A stretch of 64,000 bases of DNA from Ceriagrion tenellum (GCA_963169105.1 OY720639.1:121417117-121481116), one strand, 5' to 3'; counted from the first letter of the stretch, positions 24,642 through 35,580 are shown. The notes: generated from the letters alone by a model not told the origin. A program made the numbers and translations.

Positions 24642-24942
24642 CCCTTTCGCTGCTGTGAACGTAGCAGCTACGTTCGCCTGGTTGACTGCTGTGAACGTAG
24701 CTCCTACGTTCCGTTGGCAAGCGGTTGTTCCTACCCACGCCTCCGAACCTTCTCTTTTTCCAATAATGCCATTCGCCGAGTTCATTGTTATACATTTACA
24801 CTGTTTCATAAAAATCGGTCTAGATATCCTCTGGATAAGAGGTCCTAAACGAGACACATACTTTCTGTGCCGATGAAGGTAACCGTTCACTCTTTTGCCG
24901 CACAGGGGCTAGAAAGTCTGCAGTTTGACCCCAGCAAAAGGG
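24642..24942. mobile_element. piggyBac-type MITE, 301 bp
   Basis: Terminal inverted repeats CCCTTTCGCTG (left) and CAGCAAAAGGG (right) are bounded on both sides by TTAA (24638-24641 and 24943-24946). Those are the target site and CCC-starting ends typical of piggyBac transposons. Just inside the left end a roughly 25-bp unit, CTGCTGTGAACGTAGC..TACGTTC, is repeated at 24651-24677 and 24687-24711 and is itself palindromic (GTAGC..GCTAC); it is a possible transposase-binding region. No transposase is encoded, so it would need a partner in trans. It interrupts a minus-strand LINE and is therefore younger than it. Confidence 0.85.
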
Positions 24943-24945
24943 TTA

Positions 24946-25065
24946 AGTTTAGTCTAAACTCATTTATTCTAAGGTATTTGGACCCTTCTGACCTCTGTTC
25001 ATTATCTCCTTCCACTTTAAAAATATAGCGTTGGTACGTTTCACTTCCTTGCCGCATCGAAGTTT
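24946..25065 (-). mobile_element. LINE segment between MITE and nested LINE
   Basis: The minus strand gives KVEGDNEQRSEGSKYLRI (24966-25022), the L.G..L..VESAKYLGI block downstream of the YADD motif in jockey/CR1-like reverse transcriptases. It bridges the reverse transcriptase core (from 25.64 kb up) and the C-terminal piece beyond the MITE. Confidence 0.65.
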
Positions 25066-25244
25066 GATCTATAAATCAGCCCCTCTAAAAACGAATTTAT
25101 GGAGATATGAAGACGCCATCAACCTCAGAGATTCCAAGGAGTAAGGGAAAATGGAAACATACAAGAGAGTATCCAGGAACTCAAGTTGGTATTTTGCTGC
25201 TATATGGCTGTCTAACTAATAATATTCTAAAGAAATAAATGAAG

Positions 25245-25636
25245 TGTCTCCTCGCATTCGAAATGAAAGCTCTTAGGAATACATATGGACCGAATAAAGA
25301 TCAAATAACTAGGGAGAGGAGGAGGCTTCGCAATGAGGAATAAAACAGCTTTTCCAGCATCCCAAAATTCTGAGATTGATGAAAAAAGGAGGCTAGACAG
25401 GGCTGGACATGTTATGAGGACGAAAGATGAGAGATGGCCAAAAACTGTTATGGAATAGACGCCAGAAGAAAGAAGACCAGTTACTGGACCCCAGAAGAGA
25501 TGGATAGATGGAGTGAAAGAATGCTACGGGATCTCTACGCTCAGAAAAACTGCATAGTCACGAAAATATCTCGAAAAGATTGGAGAGACTTGACAATGAC
25601 ATTGCCTGACCCTCTGAAATTTATCGCAACATGATA
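25245..25636 (+). mobile_element. Nested LINE 3' fragment (different family)
   Basis: The plus strand reads LRNTYGPNKD, then a REWRRRLNEEL-like segment. It continues with RRLDRAGHVMRTKDERWPK, then PEERRPVTGPQKRWIDGVKE, with scattered stops. This is the LRWAGHV.R....P..V....P.G+R..GRP+.RW.D.V..D C-terminal block of another widespread arthropod non-LTR retrotransposon. It lies inside, and opposite in direction to, the minus-strand LINE. Its 5' limit is approximate. Dead and 5'-truncated. Confidence 0.8.
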
Positions 25637-25639
25637 AGA

Positions 25640-26200
25640 ATGTTGTTTCATTTCGTGTAAAGTGTACCTTAACGCATTTTTCATGGTAAAGATCGAGTCC
25701 CAACTAAATTCAACGTGTTAATTTTGTCGAGGTTTGATGGAAGCACTTCTAAGACAGTGTATGTGGCAATATAGCGTTATGTGGCAGCTCCATGTTCAAG
25801 CAATATTATTTTTTTACTCGAGATTTGACATCGTTTATATTAATAAATAATAGAATTAGAAGAATAAAAGAAGAATAAGAGGGGGTCAATCACACTTCCT
25901 TAAGAGGTTGTGATTCTAACTATGCTGGAACAATTGCCGTAGATTGCTACTTTTTGCCAGCGACCTTTCAGATAACCACGTGTCCAATTTTCTATATTTT
26001 GGTTTACCTCACATGATTTAACATGAACATTAGTTTTTTGTGAGATCCCCGGTCTAATGCTTTCCAGAAATCCAGGAAAAAATTATCAACTTGCTTTCTC
26101 AGTTCACCTTATATCAGAATATAAGACGGAAGAATCTGATCTGATTACCGAATATATCTTCTCTTCTGGAAGATATGCCGAATTCTGAGGAGGAAATTTT
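25640..26200 (-). mobile_element. LINE reverse transcriptase core, decayed
   Basis: Minus-strand landmarks run in order toward lower coordinates. VDNFFLDFWKALDRGSHKKL (26028-26100) is motif A, normally AIFLDFSKAFD.V.H.KL. YGNCSSIVRITTS then stop-GSVIDP (25880-25950) is motif B, normally TSGVPQGSVLGP. LFININDVKSRV (25815-25852) is the LLFINDI block, LDKINT lies at 25715-25735, and KCVKVHFTRNET at 25641-25680 follows. At least two frameshifts and several stops. This is the 5' portion of a jockey/CR1-like element continued at 24946-25065, 24400-24637 and 24043-24178. Confidence 0.8.
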
Positions 26201-26239
26201 GATTATCCAGGAAGATCATGATATTATTAAGACCTAAAA

Positions 26240-27190
26240 AAATGTTAACTTGTTAAATGTACCTAGTTAAAATTGGTTTATAGAAATAGTGTGATAGAAG
26301 TGGCTATCTTCTTGAGATACGGAGGGCTTCAGGAATTAAGTAAAGGGCGAATGATGAGCTAGTGGGTGATAAATGAGAAAGCTTAATGAGGCCCCAGAAA
26401 TGCTGAGCTCCAGGAAGGAACTGTCAAAATCCTATTAAGTTGGCTCTGTTCTACGTGGGTTATAACTTAACTAAACATTTTTACATATTTAGCTTCAAAA
26501 ATCTTGTTTTTATTGAAGAATGAGATCCGCTTGTATAACTAAAATGACAATAATATATGCGTAGACTATGCCAGGAATATATTTTTAATGTCTACATATT
26601 TCCGGCCATATGAGCTGATTGCAGTGCCATTTCTTTGTAAATACCACATATTAATTTTTATTACTATAGTAATGTACCTATATCTTAAAAAGGAGGTAAT
26701 ATTTAATATGTAAGTAAGTCGTAAATTTTATTTGATTACCCAGAAAGTTTAATAATAAAAGCAATAATAAAACTCTTACGTATGATTTACATGTTAAAAT
26801 ATAAGATTTCTTGGAGGTTTTCGAACAATCTTCAATGGAGCACATGTTTTTATCTCCACTTTCAAGGCCGAAATACAGAAAAATCTTAAACCAATCTATT
26901 TTCATCTCATGTTATGAGACTCATTCTAAAGATCCTATATTTAAGTTTCGAGAATTTTTGCAATTAGTGACCTTGAAGCCAGAGCCACCTTAAATGGTTT
27001 TAAATTTAAAATTGGCAAAAAATTTTCAATAGTTAGTAATTTAATATAAAATGATAGCACATTAACGAATTGATATCTAAAAATTCAATACTATCCACAA
27101 CGATGATCTTGAATCGGTTCCCCAATTTTGTTCCTACTTTTCAATAAATCCTCGTCATTTCGCTAAAGTATCAATTTAATGACGAATGTA
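26240..27190. other. AT-rich stretch, nothing recognised
   Basis: No repeat or gene is recognised. Upstream parts of the minus-strand LINE may continue into the first part but are too diverged to call. Confidence 0.4.
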
Positions 27191-27199
27191 TCATGACGA

Positions 27200-28060
27200 T
27201 GACATAATTCTCAGTTGAATCTGGATCCAATCCCATCACATTCTCAGATCCCTTCCCCTTCACTCAATGCCGTCGATAACCAAAATATCGATTTGACGTC
27301 GAATATATTTCTTACATCGCACCGTCGAGTACAGACCCATACGTCTCCATTTCGACATCTCAATACATTTCCCCATTCAATTCCGATCCATTCCACGACG
27401 TCGATATTAAAAACATATCGAGAATGATTCCGATGCATCGCCACATAGCACAGTCATACTCGGATGCGCTTGTCTCCGCTCACACTTTCGAGGTCTCCCT
27501 CCGACTCGCAACCACGATCAATCCTCCACCTCCCGATCAAGACGTCGGGGGCCATAAAATACCTTTGGGAGGATTCCGGAACAAAACACGACCCGAACCT
27601 CTCTCCCCGCACTACCTTATCGACTCGCATGCCTCTCTCTTATTCCTTCTCCGCCTCCTGTCCCCTCGCCTTTCCATGAAAGATTTATTTTCTTCCGCGG
27701 ATAAAAAAAATAAATAAGGGGCACTTGGGAGGGATTCTGCGAAGGGTTTCTGCATTCACTCGGGAGAAATAAGGAGGGCATCCGAAGGCGCGCGTCTCTC
27801 TTTCTCCCGGCCGGGCAAGGGGACCAACTGATTCTTATATTCTGCCCTCTTTTTCATTCCTTGTATAACCTCGTTTCTATCTCTCTTTCCTCGAGCTTTT
27901 TGAGAAACTTGCTCTTCTCTCCCCGCGGCTCCCATTTTCCGCATTTCGGGAATGCAAGTGACCCCTTCGGAGAGGTGTCTCCAGCCCTTCTCCCAATTCC
28001 TGGGTGGAACTTCAAAATCTCGTCTTCCAGAAGCCTGGTGGACCATTTCGCTTAAAGAAT
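27200..28060. other. CpG-richer, pyrimidine-biased island
   Basis: CpG dinucleotides (GTCGAT, GACGTCG, CATCGC) are frequent from about 27270 to 28000, and the plus strand is C/T-biased from about 27590. Overlapping 70-100-codon frames exist on both strands, without recognisable domains. Such islands can accompany promoters or exons in insects; nothing here proves it. Confidence 0.3.
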
Positions 28061-28120
28061 TTTGCGGCAAAAAAGGTGGATTTCATACAATATGTGAGAG
28101 CAAGATCCTATAAAATTTGC

Positions 28121-28172
28121 TCCAGATTTTTTCCAGATTTTTTTTCCAGATTTTCCAGATTTCCAGATTTTT
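28121..28172 (+). repeat. Short tandem repeat, TCCAGATTTT units
   Basis: Five tandem copies of TCCAGATTT with variable T runs. Confidence 0.85.
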
Positions 28173-28769
28173 GAAATTAACATTTCGTTTATGTTTTTTT
28201 AAACATAAGTACCTGAAGCAATGTTCTTCTAAATTGATAAAAATATGTAAACGCTCATTGACGGGAAATTACACCCACTGGAATGGAATTAATTCATTTT
28301 TTTGCAGGGGGATTTTTACACGGGTAAAATTCTCAGAGTAATTCACCCGGTGGCTACTAAATAAATATATCGCAAATTTGAACAAAAGAGATATAGGATA
28401 CGTGGTTTTAAGTGTTAGATAACAATTGGTGTAAGTTTTCCATTAGGTTGCGAAAGAATGAAAAATGTTGATTTAATTTATGAGTTGAGCTTTAAGATGA
28501 TTAAAGACGTCTAGAAAGGTCGGTCAGAATGTAATGCCTACCAAGTAAATGGTTTTAAGTAATTAGCAATTTTGACTTTTGTGAGATCTTTGTGAAAAAT
28601 ATTTTTCAAAATTCCCTATGATATATTCACGTGTTCCATCCGCAGGTTTCACGAGCTATGGTGCTTTACAAAGTGGCTGACATTGATGTGCGTAGATGAT
28701 AACGTTATGTGACAGAATTTTTGAATTATGAAGGTGAAACCGTGTTTCGCATTTATTAAAGGGTTGTAA

Positions 28770-29010
28770 AAATTTCTACAAGGGAAATCAGCAAAGTTAG
28801 ACGCTAGGATTGAAGCTCTATGGAAGCTGCAGGACGAGCTCAGTAGGCTGATGGAAAGAGGTGCGGCCGGCACGCCACTGCAGTGACCACACCCAATATC
28901 CAACGAGCTGGTGGAGTGGTCGAATTCTGGATTTTTAGAGCAGGAGCAGGGGGTGAAAAACCTTGATTATGAAATACGACAGCTGCAAATTAAAAATTAT
29001 TTAACTGACA
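28770..29010 (+). pseudogene. Possible decayed coding fragment, coiled-coil-like
   Basis: A plus-strand frame reads KSAKLDARIEALWKLQDELS then RLMERGAAGTPLQ, a stop, and continues ...ELVEWSNSGFLEQEQGVKNL and DYEIRQLQ. The heptad-like Leu/Ile spacing and charged composition look like real, formerly coding coiled-coil sequence and not chance AT-rich DNA, and the GC content is locally raised. I do not recognise the family; a retrotransposon ORF1 or a host exon are both possible. The internal stop and lack of an obvious start argue for a pseudogene. Confidence 0.35.
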
Positions 29011-29014
29011 AATA

Positions 29015-30260
29015 AAAGCCAACTTTTAGTGGAAACCAGTGAATGGAAGCTACGAGTTTATCTTTCATACTTTAAGTGGAGGAATACTCCACAGCAGTTC
29101 TTTCTGCTACAGTTCTGGATGTACCACAGAGTGACTCGGAGCCAAGAGGGCGGCCACGAAACATCAATAAAGTCGTGAGAGGAGTAAGATATAAAGAACT
29201 GAATGCATAAATAAATCTCAGCGAATCTTCCGAACAAAAGGTGTTCTTCCTTCTCCTTTAGAAAGTTAAATGTTCTGGCAGAAGACGCCTGGGATATATT
29301 ACTTCTTGGTTTCAGATGCCAAAAGTCTAAAAATTGAATTTTGGAGAGGGAAAGACTTCGTCTTTGGAAAAGCATCGTCTTCAGAATATCTAGCGTCAGC
29401 CCCAGCGTCATGATGCTAAAGTCCAGGTGGAGCTATAAATTTGTAGGGGAAATACTTCGAAATTTTGTTTTTAAATATTTAGCCTCGAATCTACGGAAAG
29501 GTTGACCAAATAACTTACAAAAGGTTCGAAAAATCATTCACCAATAATGCTAATATTTCACAGTACCATAATTTTTTAAAGCAATATTTTCGCATTTGAA
29601 TTAAATAACAGGGAGTCATGAAACGCAAGTTTATGCGGCCAGGATCTCAGAAAAAAGCTTTTTTAATAGTATTTTTGTTAATACTAGTGCATTACACCGA
29701 TTAGAATTATTAAAACAAACAGAAATTTCAGACGGATAAGCAAATGAGAGATACTAACAGGGAATAGATAATTACATTGGCTAATGGAACCATATTACAT
29801 TATGACTAAAACTCCATTCCGAAAAGATTTCATTCAAAACATTCGATTAATGCTAATGAAAAGGGATCATTCCTTCAGCAAATCTCAGTGGCGAATCTCA
29901 GTGATCTATGAGGCTTTTACAAAAGACTGGTGAAATTCTGTAGTTCAAATTTCAATTAACAGTGATTAAAATGAGGTCTTGAATTTAGTTTATTTCGTTA
30001 GGCCAACCGTTTGGAATTTAGCCTTACCCAATAATTGGGATGCCATGGGTGAGACACTTCTCTCACAGAAATCGATTTGCCTTGTTTTAAAAACTGGGTC
30101 AGAAGTGAATACATTTAAATTTCCCAATTCTACTAACAATATATAAAAGATATTGGGAGCTACTCGTACCAAGACTTCTGAGAGAATATTTATGTCAAAT
30201 GTTTGCATGTCTCACTTATTATTGAGAAAATATCAACCTCTTGAGACAAAAAAAATCATA
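29015..30260. other. No recognised feature
   Basis: A 117-codon minus-strand frame (29058-29411) spans a balanced-composition stretch but has no recognisable domain. The remainder is AT-rich. Confidence 0.35.
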
Positions 30261-30264
30261 CTGG

Positions 30265-30640
30265 AGTAATTGCGATCATCTTCATTGGTCGTTCAATCCT
30301 AAGGTTCTTTGACTGCAGCCCTCCACCCTTCCCTGCCTAATACTGTTCCCGTATCTCCTGGTATATCTTCCTATGTATTTTTCTCTTTATTTTGTCTATG
30401 AACATTTTCCTAAGTCTTGAGCTGGGGACTTTTCCAGCTGATTTGCCTCCATTTATGTTCTATACAAATCCATTTTGTCTCAGGGTGAGTCCAATCCACC
30501 TTGTTCTTCTATCTGGTATGGTACTCCTTAGAGCCCTTTCCTCTTCTGTAGACTTCATTGCATACAGTGGTAACTACTTATGTAAACAGTATATAGTTAC
30601 GATAGCAGCTGCAAAGTATTTCATCCTTTAGGAATAAGAT
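30265..30640 (-). mobile_element. LINE ORF2 C-terminal remnant
   Basis: The minus strand reads RRTRWIGLTLRQNGFV (30465-30512), then a GK..G..P..RLRKMFIDKIKRK-like stretch (30370-30450), and IHRKIYQEIRE. This is the RRRTRWIGHTLRHNGF...EGK..GKR.RGRPRKKYIDQIKEKV...TYQEI end of an arthropod non-LTR retrotransposon. Stops after the RE segment and elsewhere make it inactive. It is related to, but not the same copy as, the 12-kb element. Confidence 0.75.
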
Positions 30641-30824
30641 TAGTGCAACTAAATAGAGAGTTGTTCCTCATCAATATTCATATGGCACACGTTAACTTCG
30701 TGCATGATTCCCTTTTGCTACTTGCGCAACCTGTCTCAACCTTAATAGTTTCTAACAGCACTCCGAAAATAGTTTCAAAGTTATAAGCCTCCCTAACTCA
30801 TGTGACCTTGTTTCGTAAAACTTA

Positions 30825-31220
30825 TGCGGTGTAAAGCGAGCTTCTCCCAAACTTTTCTTGGAGCCACCCGATTATTTCTTCGAATGTAAGACGCATATTT
30901 CTCGATGTTATGCGAAGCTTTTAATATGCTGCTCTGATATACACTTTTAAAATTTTATGCAATTTATGGGAGAAACATGGGACAGGCATATGTGCAAGCT
31001 CATTGTGATATGAATAGTAAACCTTAACTTTTACAAATGGAATTACGATTAGTACATTTTCCGAATGCGGCATTGCATTTTCACACATCATCCTGAAACT
31101 TACGCGTAGAAATTAAGCATCTACCGAACTTTTCTTGGAGTAGCTTGGTTATATCTTCGAGGGAAAGGCACATGCTTCAGTTAATTCAAGTTCATTGTGA
31201 TATACATTTTCACATAAGTT
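30825..31220 (+). repeat. Diverged direct duplication, about 130-bp units
   Basis: The unit at 30825-30960 and the unit at 31090-31220 share AAACTTAYGCG at the start, then AACTTTTCTTGGAG, an ATWTCTTCGA block, AGRCRCATRYTTC and TGATATACA-TTTT, in the same order and spacing. A partial third piece (CAAGCTCATTGTGATATGAATAG, near 30992-31017) lies between. This suggests an old tandem repeat or a repeat-rich transposon remnant. Confidence 0.6.
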
Positions 31221-31224
31221 CCCA

Positions 31225-32560
31225 CCGTCGGATCTGTTAGAAAAGGATGAATAAGTTGACTCAATGAATAAGTTTTCTTTTGTGAATGTTATTAACATGA
31301 GAGTCTTTAAGAATTCACCGTGTGTATAACCTGAATATGAAAATTCATGCCCAAAATTAGCAATGCGATCGCATTAAATGTTAGATAGATGTGCCTCTGT
31401 CAGAAATATCAACGTAAATCATGAATAACGAAGAGAAGAAATGGTAAAATAGTGACTATAGTAACTCGAAGTCTTCTGTGATCGTTTAAATTGTAGCCTT
31501 TCCTATGAGGTAATACTGTGTGTAATATAATTCTGGCGTGCTATTACAGGATTCAGGGCTAAAATTTTTTAATGAGTATTAGAGTCTGAGAAAAAAATTT
31601 ATCCTTCAATTGGAAGCTCTTATTTAATGCAATTAATTAAGGAAAATTCCCAGGAATAATATGGTCTCACGAATTATGTGAGGTTTGAAGGATGTCAAAA
31701 ATTTTGGAATGTTATTTAAAAGAAGATCGGAATGCTGAAAAGGGATTGAAGGGGCTAACAATTGTAATCTTAACTAAGGTGATTGCACAATAGAATCGAA
31801 TCATGGGCACTGTGGCATTAGTAAGTTTACTTGTGGAAGCATTAACGAACAAATGTGCGGTACGAAATTTAGGAGTGAGCAGGAAATAAACAAAAATGTG
31901 CAAGCAAACTATGGCCGCAGCAAAGCATGTCCTCATTCACAGGAATAATTGTTCCACCAATAGTCTTCAAATAGTCTTCCAATTGCAATTAAATTCATTT
32001 AGACAGTGAGAAGAATACGGTGTTATAGCCAGATGTTTATATCCAAGAGAAAGAGTGTTCGGTGTTTAGGCATTCACTTGAATAATCCTCAATGAATGTT
32101 TGGAAGTAAAGGAGGAGATGAGAAGAACGATATGTTTCCGATTCAGATGTGTCTTATGAAAAAGAAGCTGTCGGATGAGCCATAAAAAGAGGGTAAATCA
32201 AAAATGTTTATAAGCATTAGCATCTCACTGTATCTAGCATTCCCTAACGGCACGTAGAACGATGGAATTATTGTTCACACCCAATCGACAGCCTTTCTTA
32301 CCTTTTGTCATTTTTTAGATGTTTCGTAGATTAGAAATACAATAAAAACCATGTCACTGCAAAAATATCTTGTCTCAATTTCTCTTGCTTTGTTGTTCTC
32401 TCATTACTACAATTAAAAAAGAGAAATAAACATATGTATACACCCGGCATAAAATTTGGTTAGGGAGTCGAGGAATGGAGACGAGGAGATAAATATTAGT
32501 TATCCAGCGTCCTAAGGGTGGAACGTGCCATGATCCAAAGCCAAATGGTTTCGCCAATTC
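31225..32560. other. AT-rich stretch, nothing recognised
   Basis: No recognised gene or repeat. Confidence 0.4.
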
Positions 32561-32589
32561 TTCGGTATTTGTGTGAACGTTCCCTAATG

Positions 32590-32880
32590 AATTTAAGGGA
32601 GTGGTGGGACAGATGAGGAGGAGACAGCTCGGGGGAGGGTTAGACGGCTCGGGATCCAGATGCGTTGCCCCCGAGGGAGGGAGAGATAGAGGTGTGAAAG
32701 GAATAAGGGAGGGGTGGGAGGAATATCGGTGGAGGGGGTAAGGGTGCAATTTGAAGGGGGGAGTGGGGTGGGGAAGGGAAGGATAAAATAGTGGGATGGG
32801 GGAGTGGAGGGATAGATATACGAGGGGTGGGACGAGAGGGGTGGAACAGAAGGGGCAGGAGGAGGAAGAGGGAGCCCACG
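32590..32880 (+). other. G/A-rich tract with G-quadruplex motif
   Basis: Nearly pure purine over about 290 bp with many GGGAGGGG runs. At 32756-32778 G-runs of 6, 4, 4 and 3 with 1-3-base loops meet the quadruplex pattern. Minus-strand open frames here (194 and 79 codons, Pro/Ser/Leu-rich) reflect the pyrimidine bias and are not credible proteins. Confidence 0.6.
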
Positions 32881-32884
32881 GATC

Positions 32885-33200
32885 GTTAGCGTTAAAGCGA
32901 GACCGGTCCACAGCGGGAAGCGCGAGAGGTGCGGTCGGAATGTTAATTTTTGGCGCCACTGCTGTATGGAGTGAGAGGGCTCGCGCAGGGAGAGAGAGAC
33001 AGAGAGGCCTCTCTGCTCTGTGGGGAGGAAAGGAATTTTTGGGGACGTTTTAGGGAAGGCTCTGTTTGTGTGAGTGTGGAAATAGAGATTAAGGGTGTTG
33101 GTCCGTTATATTTTTCTTTCCCCACTGCGTTGTTTGTGACCGAAGAGCCCTGAGGCCGTTCGCCGGCGTGAAGTTTTTGCGCTCGTGAGGGAATCTAAAG
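32885..33200 (+). promoter_or_regulatory. CpG-rich island, candidate promoter or 5' exon
   Basis: Directly downstream of the G/A tract the sequence becomes CpG-rich (GCGAGACCGG, GCGCGAGAGG, GGGCTCGCGCAGG) and contains GAGAGAGAGACAGAGAG, a cluster of GAGA-factor-like sites. In insects GA-rich plus CpG-rich DNA often marks housekeeping or developmental promoters. No TATA box, initiator or first codon can be fixed, so this is only a candidate. Confidence 0.3.
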
Positions 33201-33756
33201 GCACAATTTTACACTTACACACGCTTGTAGAAGTTGAAAACTTTTGCTCCAATTTGTAGTAAGTCACACTGAGAGGAAAATTCTTTTAGGTAAAATATGT
33301 GTTAACTGAAAATTATGGTTTTAAACTATCGGAGAATATATAGGAAGGTCGAAGCGGAGGAACCCGTTGCTCGAATGCCAGTTGAAAACTGTAATTTGCG
33401 AGCAGTTTAATAACATAAATTTATAACGCCAAGGCCACCACAAATTTTACTTACTAAAGCGATTTTAGTATTTATCTGAAATGATGGAAGAATATTTAAT
33501 AAAGATGAAAACACCTATCTATAGCCAGCATAAGCACTAAAAAGAGTATTTTTGTATATTTCTGGTTTATACACATCCTATGGTCTGGTATATAAATATA
33601 CTACCATTCCTTGAACCATGCATCAATATTTCTAAAACTAAATTATTTTAGACTTATTATTACATTTTTCACAAAGCATGTGAAGCTAATATATTCCAAA
33701 TGATTTTTAGTCATTCACTTTGCTGCGATAAGAGAAAATAGTAGGCAATTCTTGAG

Positions 33757-33760
33757 TTAA
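33757..33760. repeat. TTAA target-site duplication, left
   Basis: TTAA immediately outside the left terminal repeat. Confidence 0.8.
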
Positions 33761-34756
33761 CACTAGAACGCCCAGGCGGGTCATTTTGACCCAAACGTGA
33801 TTTTAAATTCATTTTTTTATTTCATTTTCAATGAGAGCAGGATTTCCTCTCGTGAATTTTATTCATTTTAACATGGCTTTATGTCCAAAAATTTTCACCT
33901 TCCTGGAGTAATTCGTACATTAGTTTTTTTAGAATTTACCTAGAACGCCCATACGTGTCATTTTGACCCAGATATGTATTTGCACTTTGTATCACCACCA
34001 AAACTTCTTTTTTATTAGTGTTTATTAGTTATTCTGCTGCATATGTTGTCCATCCCACTTTGTCCTATATTCCTCATTCGGTTACCTTCCATGCCTGGAT
34101 CACCTTTCAAAAATATTCTCATATTCCTTCCTTCCACTTCGTATCTCCACCCTTCTCATTTTTCCTCCGGTCGATTCATGGCATATTTAGTAATTAATTC
34201 GTTGGCAGTGCACAGTGTATCTTATTACTATTTTAGAGTGCAGAGAATACAATATTGCTCCTTACTGACATATGGACTATTATCAGATTATCAGATTTAT
34301 ACATGTGCATCACTGAAATAATAAGAATCCCAAAGTTAGTTACTAGGTAGATTTTCGGGAAAATTCCTGCTTCGACCGAAAAATAACATTTTGAACTTAG
34401 TTATTGCAACCAAACTTTGAAAAATAATAGATATGTATCAAATAATGTGAAAATTCTTCGTAGTATATTGAGCTATGACACAATAAGCAAGAAAAATGAA
34501 ATAAAATGGAAAAAACGATAAATTGACAAAATGTCGTAAGTTTATATATCAATAAATCATCGATATTGTCAAAGTTATGAAAGTTGTAAAGTGAAATAAT
34601 CGATGAATGTGAAGAGTAAGAGTGACAGTTTGTAGTAGAAACTGTAAAAATGTAAACTTAATAGCGCAAAGTGAGGATTAATTTCATTAATTACAGTGGG
34701 TCAAAATGACCCGCTTTGGGCGTTGAATGATGTTGAAAAGTCCGGGCGTCCTAGTG
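33761..34756. mobile_element. Non-autonomous piggyBac-like element, 996 bp
   Basis: The ends CACTAGAACGCCCAGG and, inverted, CACTAGGACGCCCGG form terminal repeats bounded by TTAA (33757-33760 and 34757-34760), the piggyBac target. Just inside each end lies GCGGGTCA-TTT-TGACCC (33775-33792; right copy 34698-34714), itself an inverted repeat of GGGTCA. A third, internal copy of the end sequence (CCTAGAACGCCCATACGTGTCATTTTGACCC-like) sits at 33939-33970. The only open frame of note (92 codons, 34043-34321) shows no transposase motif, so the element would rely on a transposase in trans. Confidence 0.85.
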
Positions 34757-34760
34757 TTAA
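34757..34760. repeat. TTAA target-site duplication, right
   Basis: TTAA immediately outside the right terminal repeat. Confidence 0.8.
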
Positions 34761-35449
34761 AAGTGAGATGTTTAGCAAAATGCGACAAATTTTGAACCAT
34801 ATTTCAACTGTAATTAATCCTTTTCTCCTCGAATTTTTCATTTGGTAGCAAAACATGTACAGATCAGGATGACTAAGCGGGTACGGTGTACCTAAGCGGG
34901 CACGGTTAGGAATGATTAGGTGATGAAATATTGTGGGTTGGATTCTTGGATACAAATCAAACGATTTTTAAAACGTAGGCACAGAGGTTTTCTCGAAGTA
35001 AAAGAAAAGATAAAAGTCGAATAGTGACACAGATGCATGGGAAATTAGTGAATTCCAAATTATAAGACAAAGTAGACCGAGGAAGACACGGATAATTTTT
35101 GGTAGCAGGAACTGTTTGGGATAGGAATATTTAGTCTTAAGAGGGCATGTATAAAGCAACGTATGAGAGTAACTGAGATAAATTAGCATAGAGAGGGTAG
35201 TGTGGAGGTAATGGGGAAGCAATGTGAGCTTTAACGGCCTATAACGAAAAATAAAACGTTATTCGGCTGTGCTCACACCCTAAGGGTATTCCCATGTATA
35301 CGTGTTGTTATTTTTTAAACGTTGTAGTTTTGTAGGTAGGTCAAGGATCAGGATTATAAATTATGAAACTTAGTTCAAAACTAAATGTTAACAAATGGGC
35401 AAGGAGAGGACAATATGAAAAAGTGGTCAATAGTATAACAACCTCTATG

Positions 35450-35580
35450 ACGGTAAAAGTTTCATATCATCTACGCTCGTCTCACAACACCGGGTTTTTG
35501 CTTCGCCATTACTGCTGGGACTAGAACCTGGACATTCAGTATGATTTTCTCCAATGCTTCAGTCAGAACATCAATACGGT
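35450..35580 (-). mobile_element. Possible tRNA-derived SINE fragment
   Basis: The minus strand holds GGTTCTAGTCCC (35518-35529), a good polymerase III B box, about 25 bases downstream of TGACTGAAGCATTGG (35551-35567), a weak A box. The following CAAAAACCCGGTGTTGTGAG block could be SINE body. No target-site duplication or tail was found, so this is tentative. Confidence 0.3.

Noticed and set aside
32375..32959. 194-codon minus-strand open frame, the longest in the window
   Set aside because: It is a Pro/Ser/Leu-rich reading of the complement of a G/A-rich low-complexity tract, with no domain; the length follows from composition.
33778..33792. GGGTCA-TTT-TGACCC as a proven hormone response element
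   Set aside because: It lies in the subterminal region of a transposon at both ends, so a transposase-binding role is the simpler explanation; kept only as a speculative finding.
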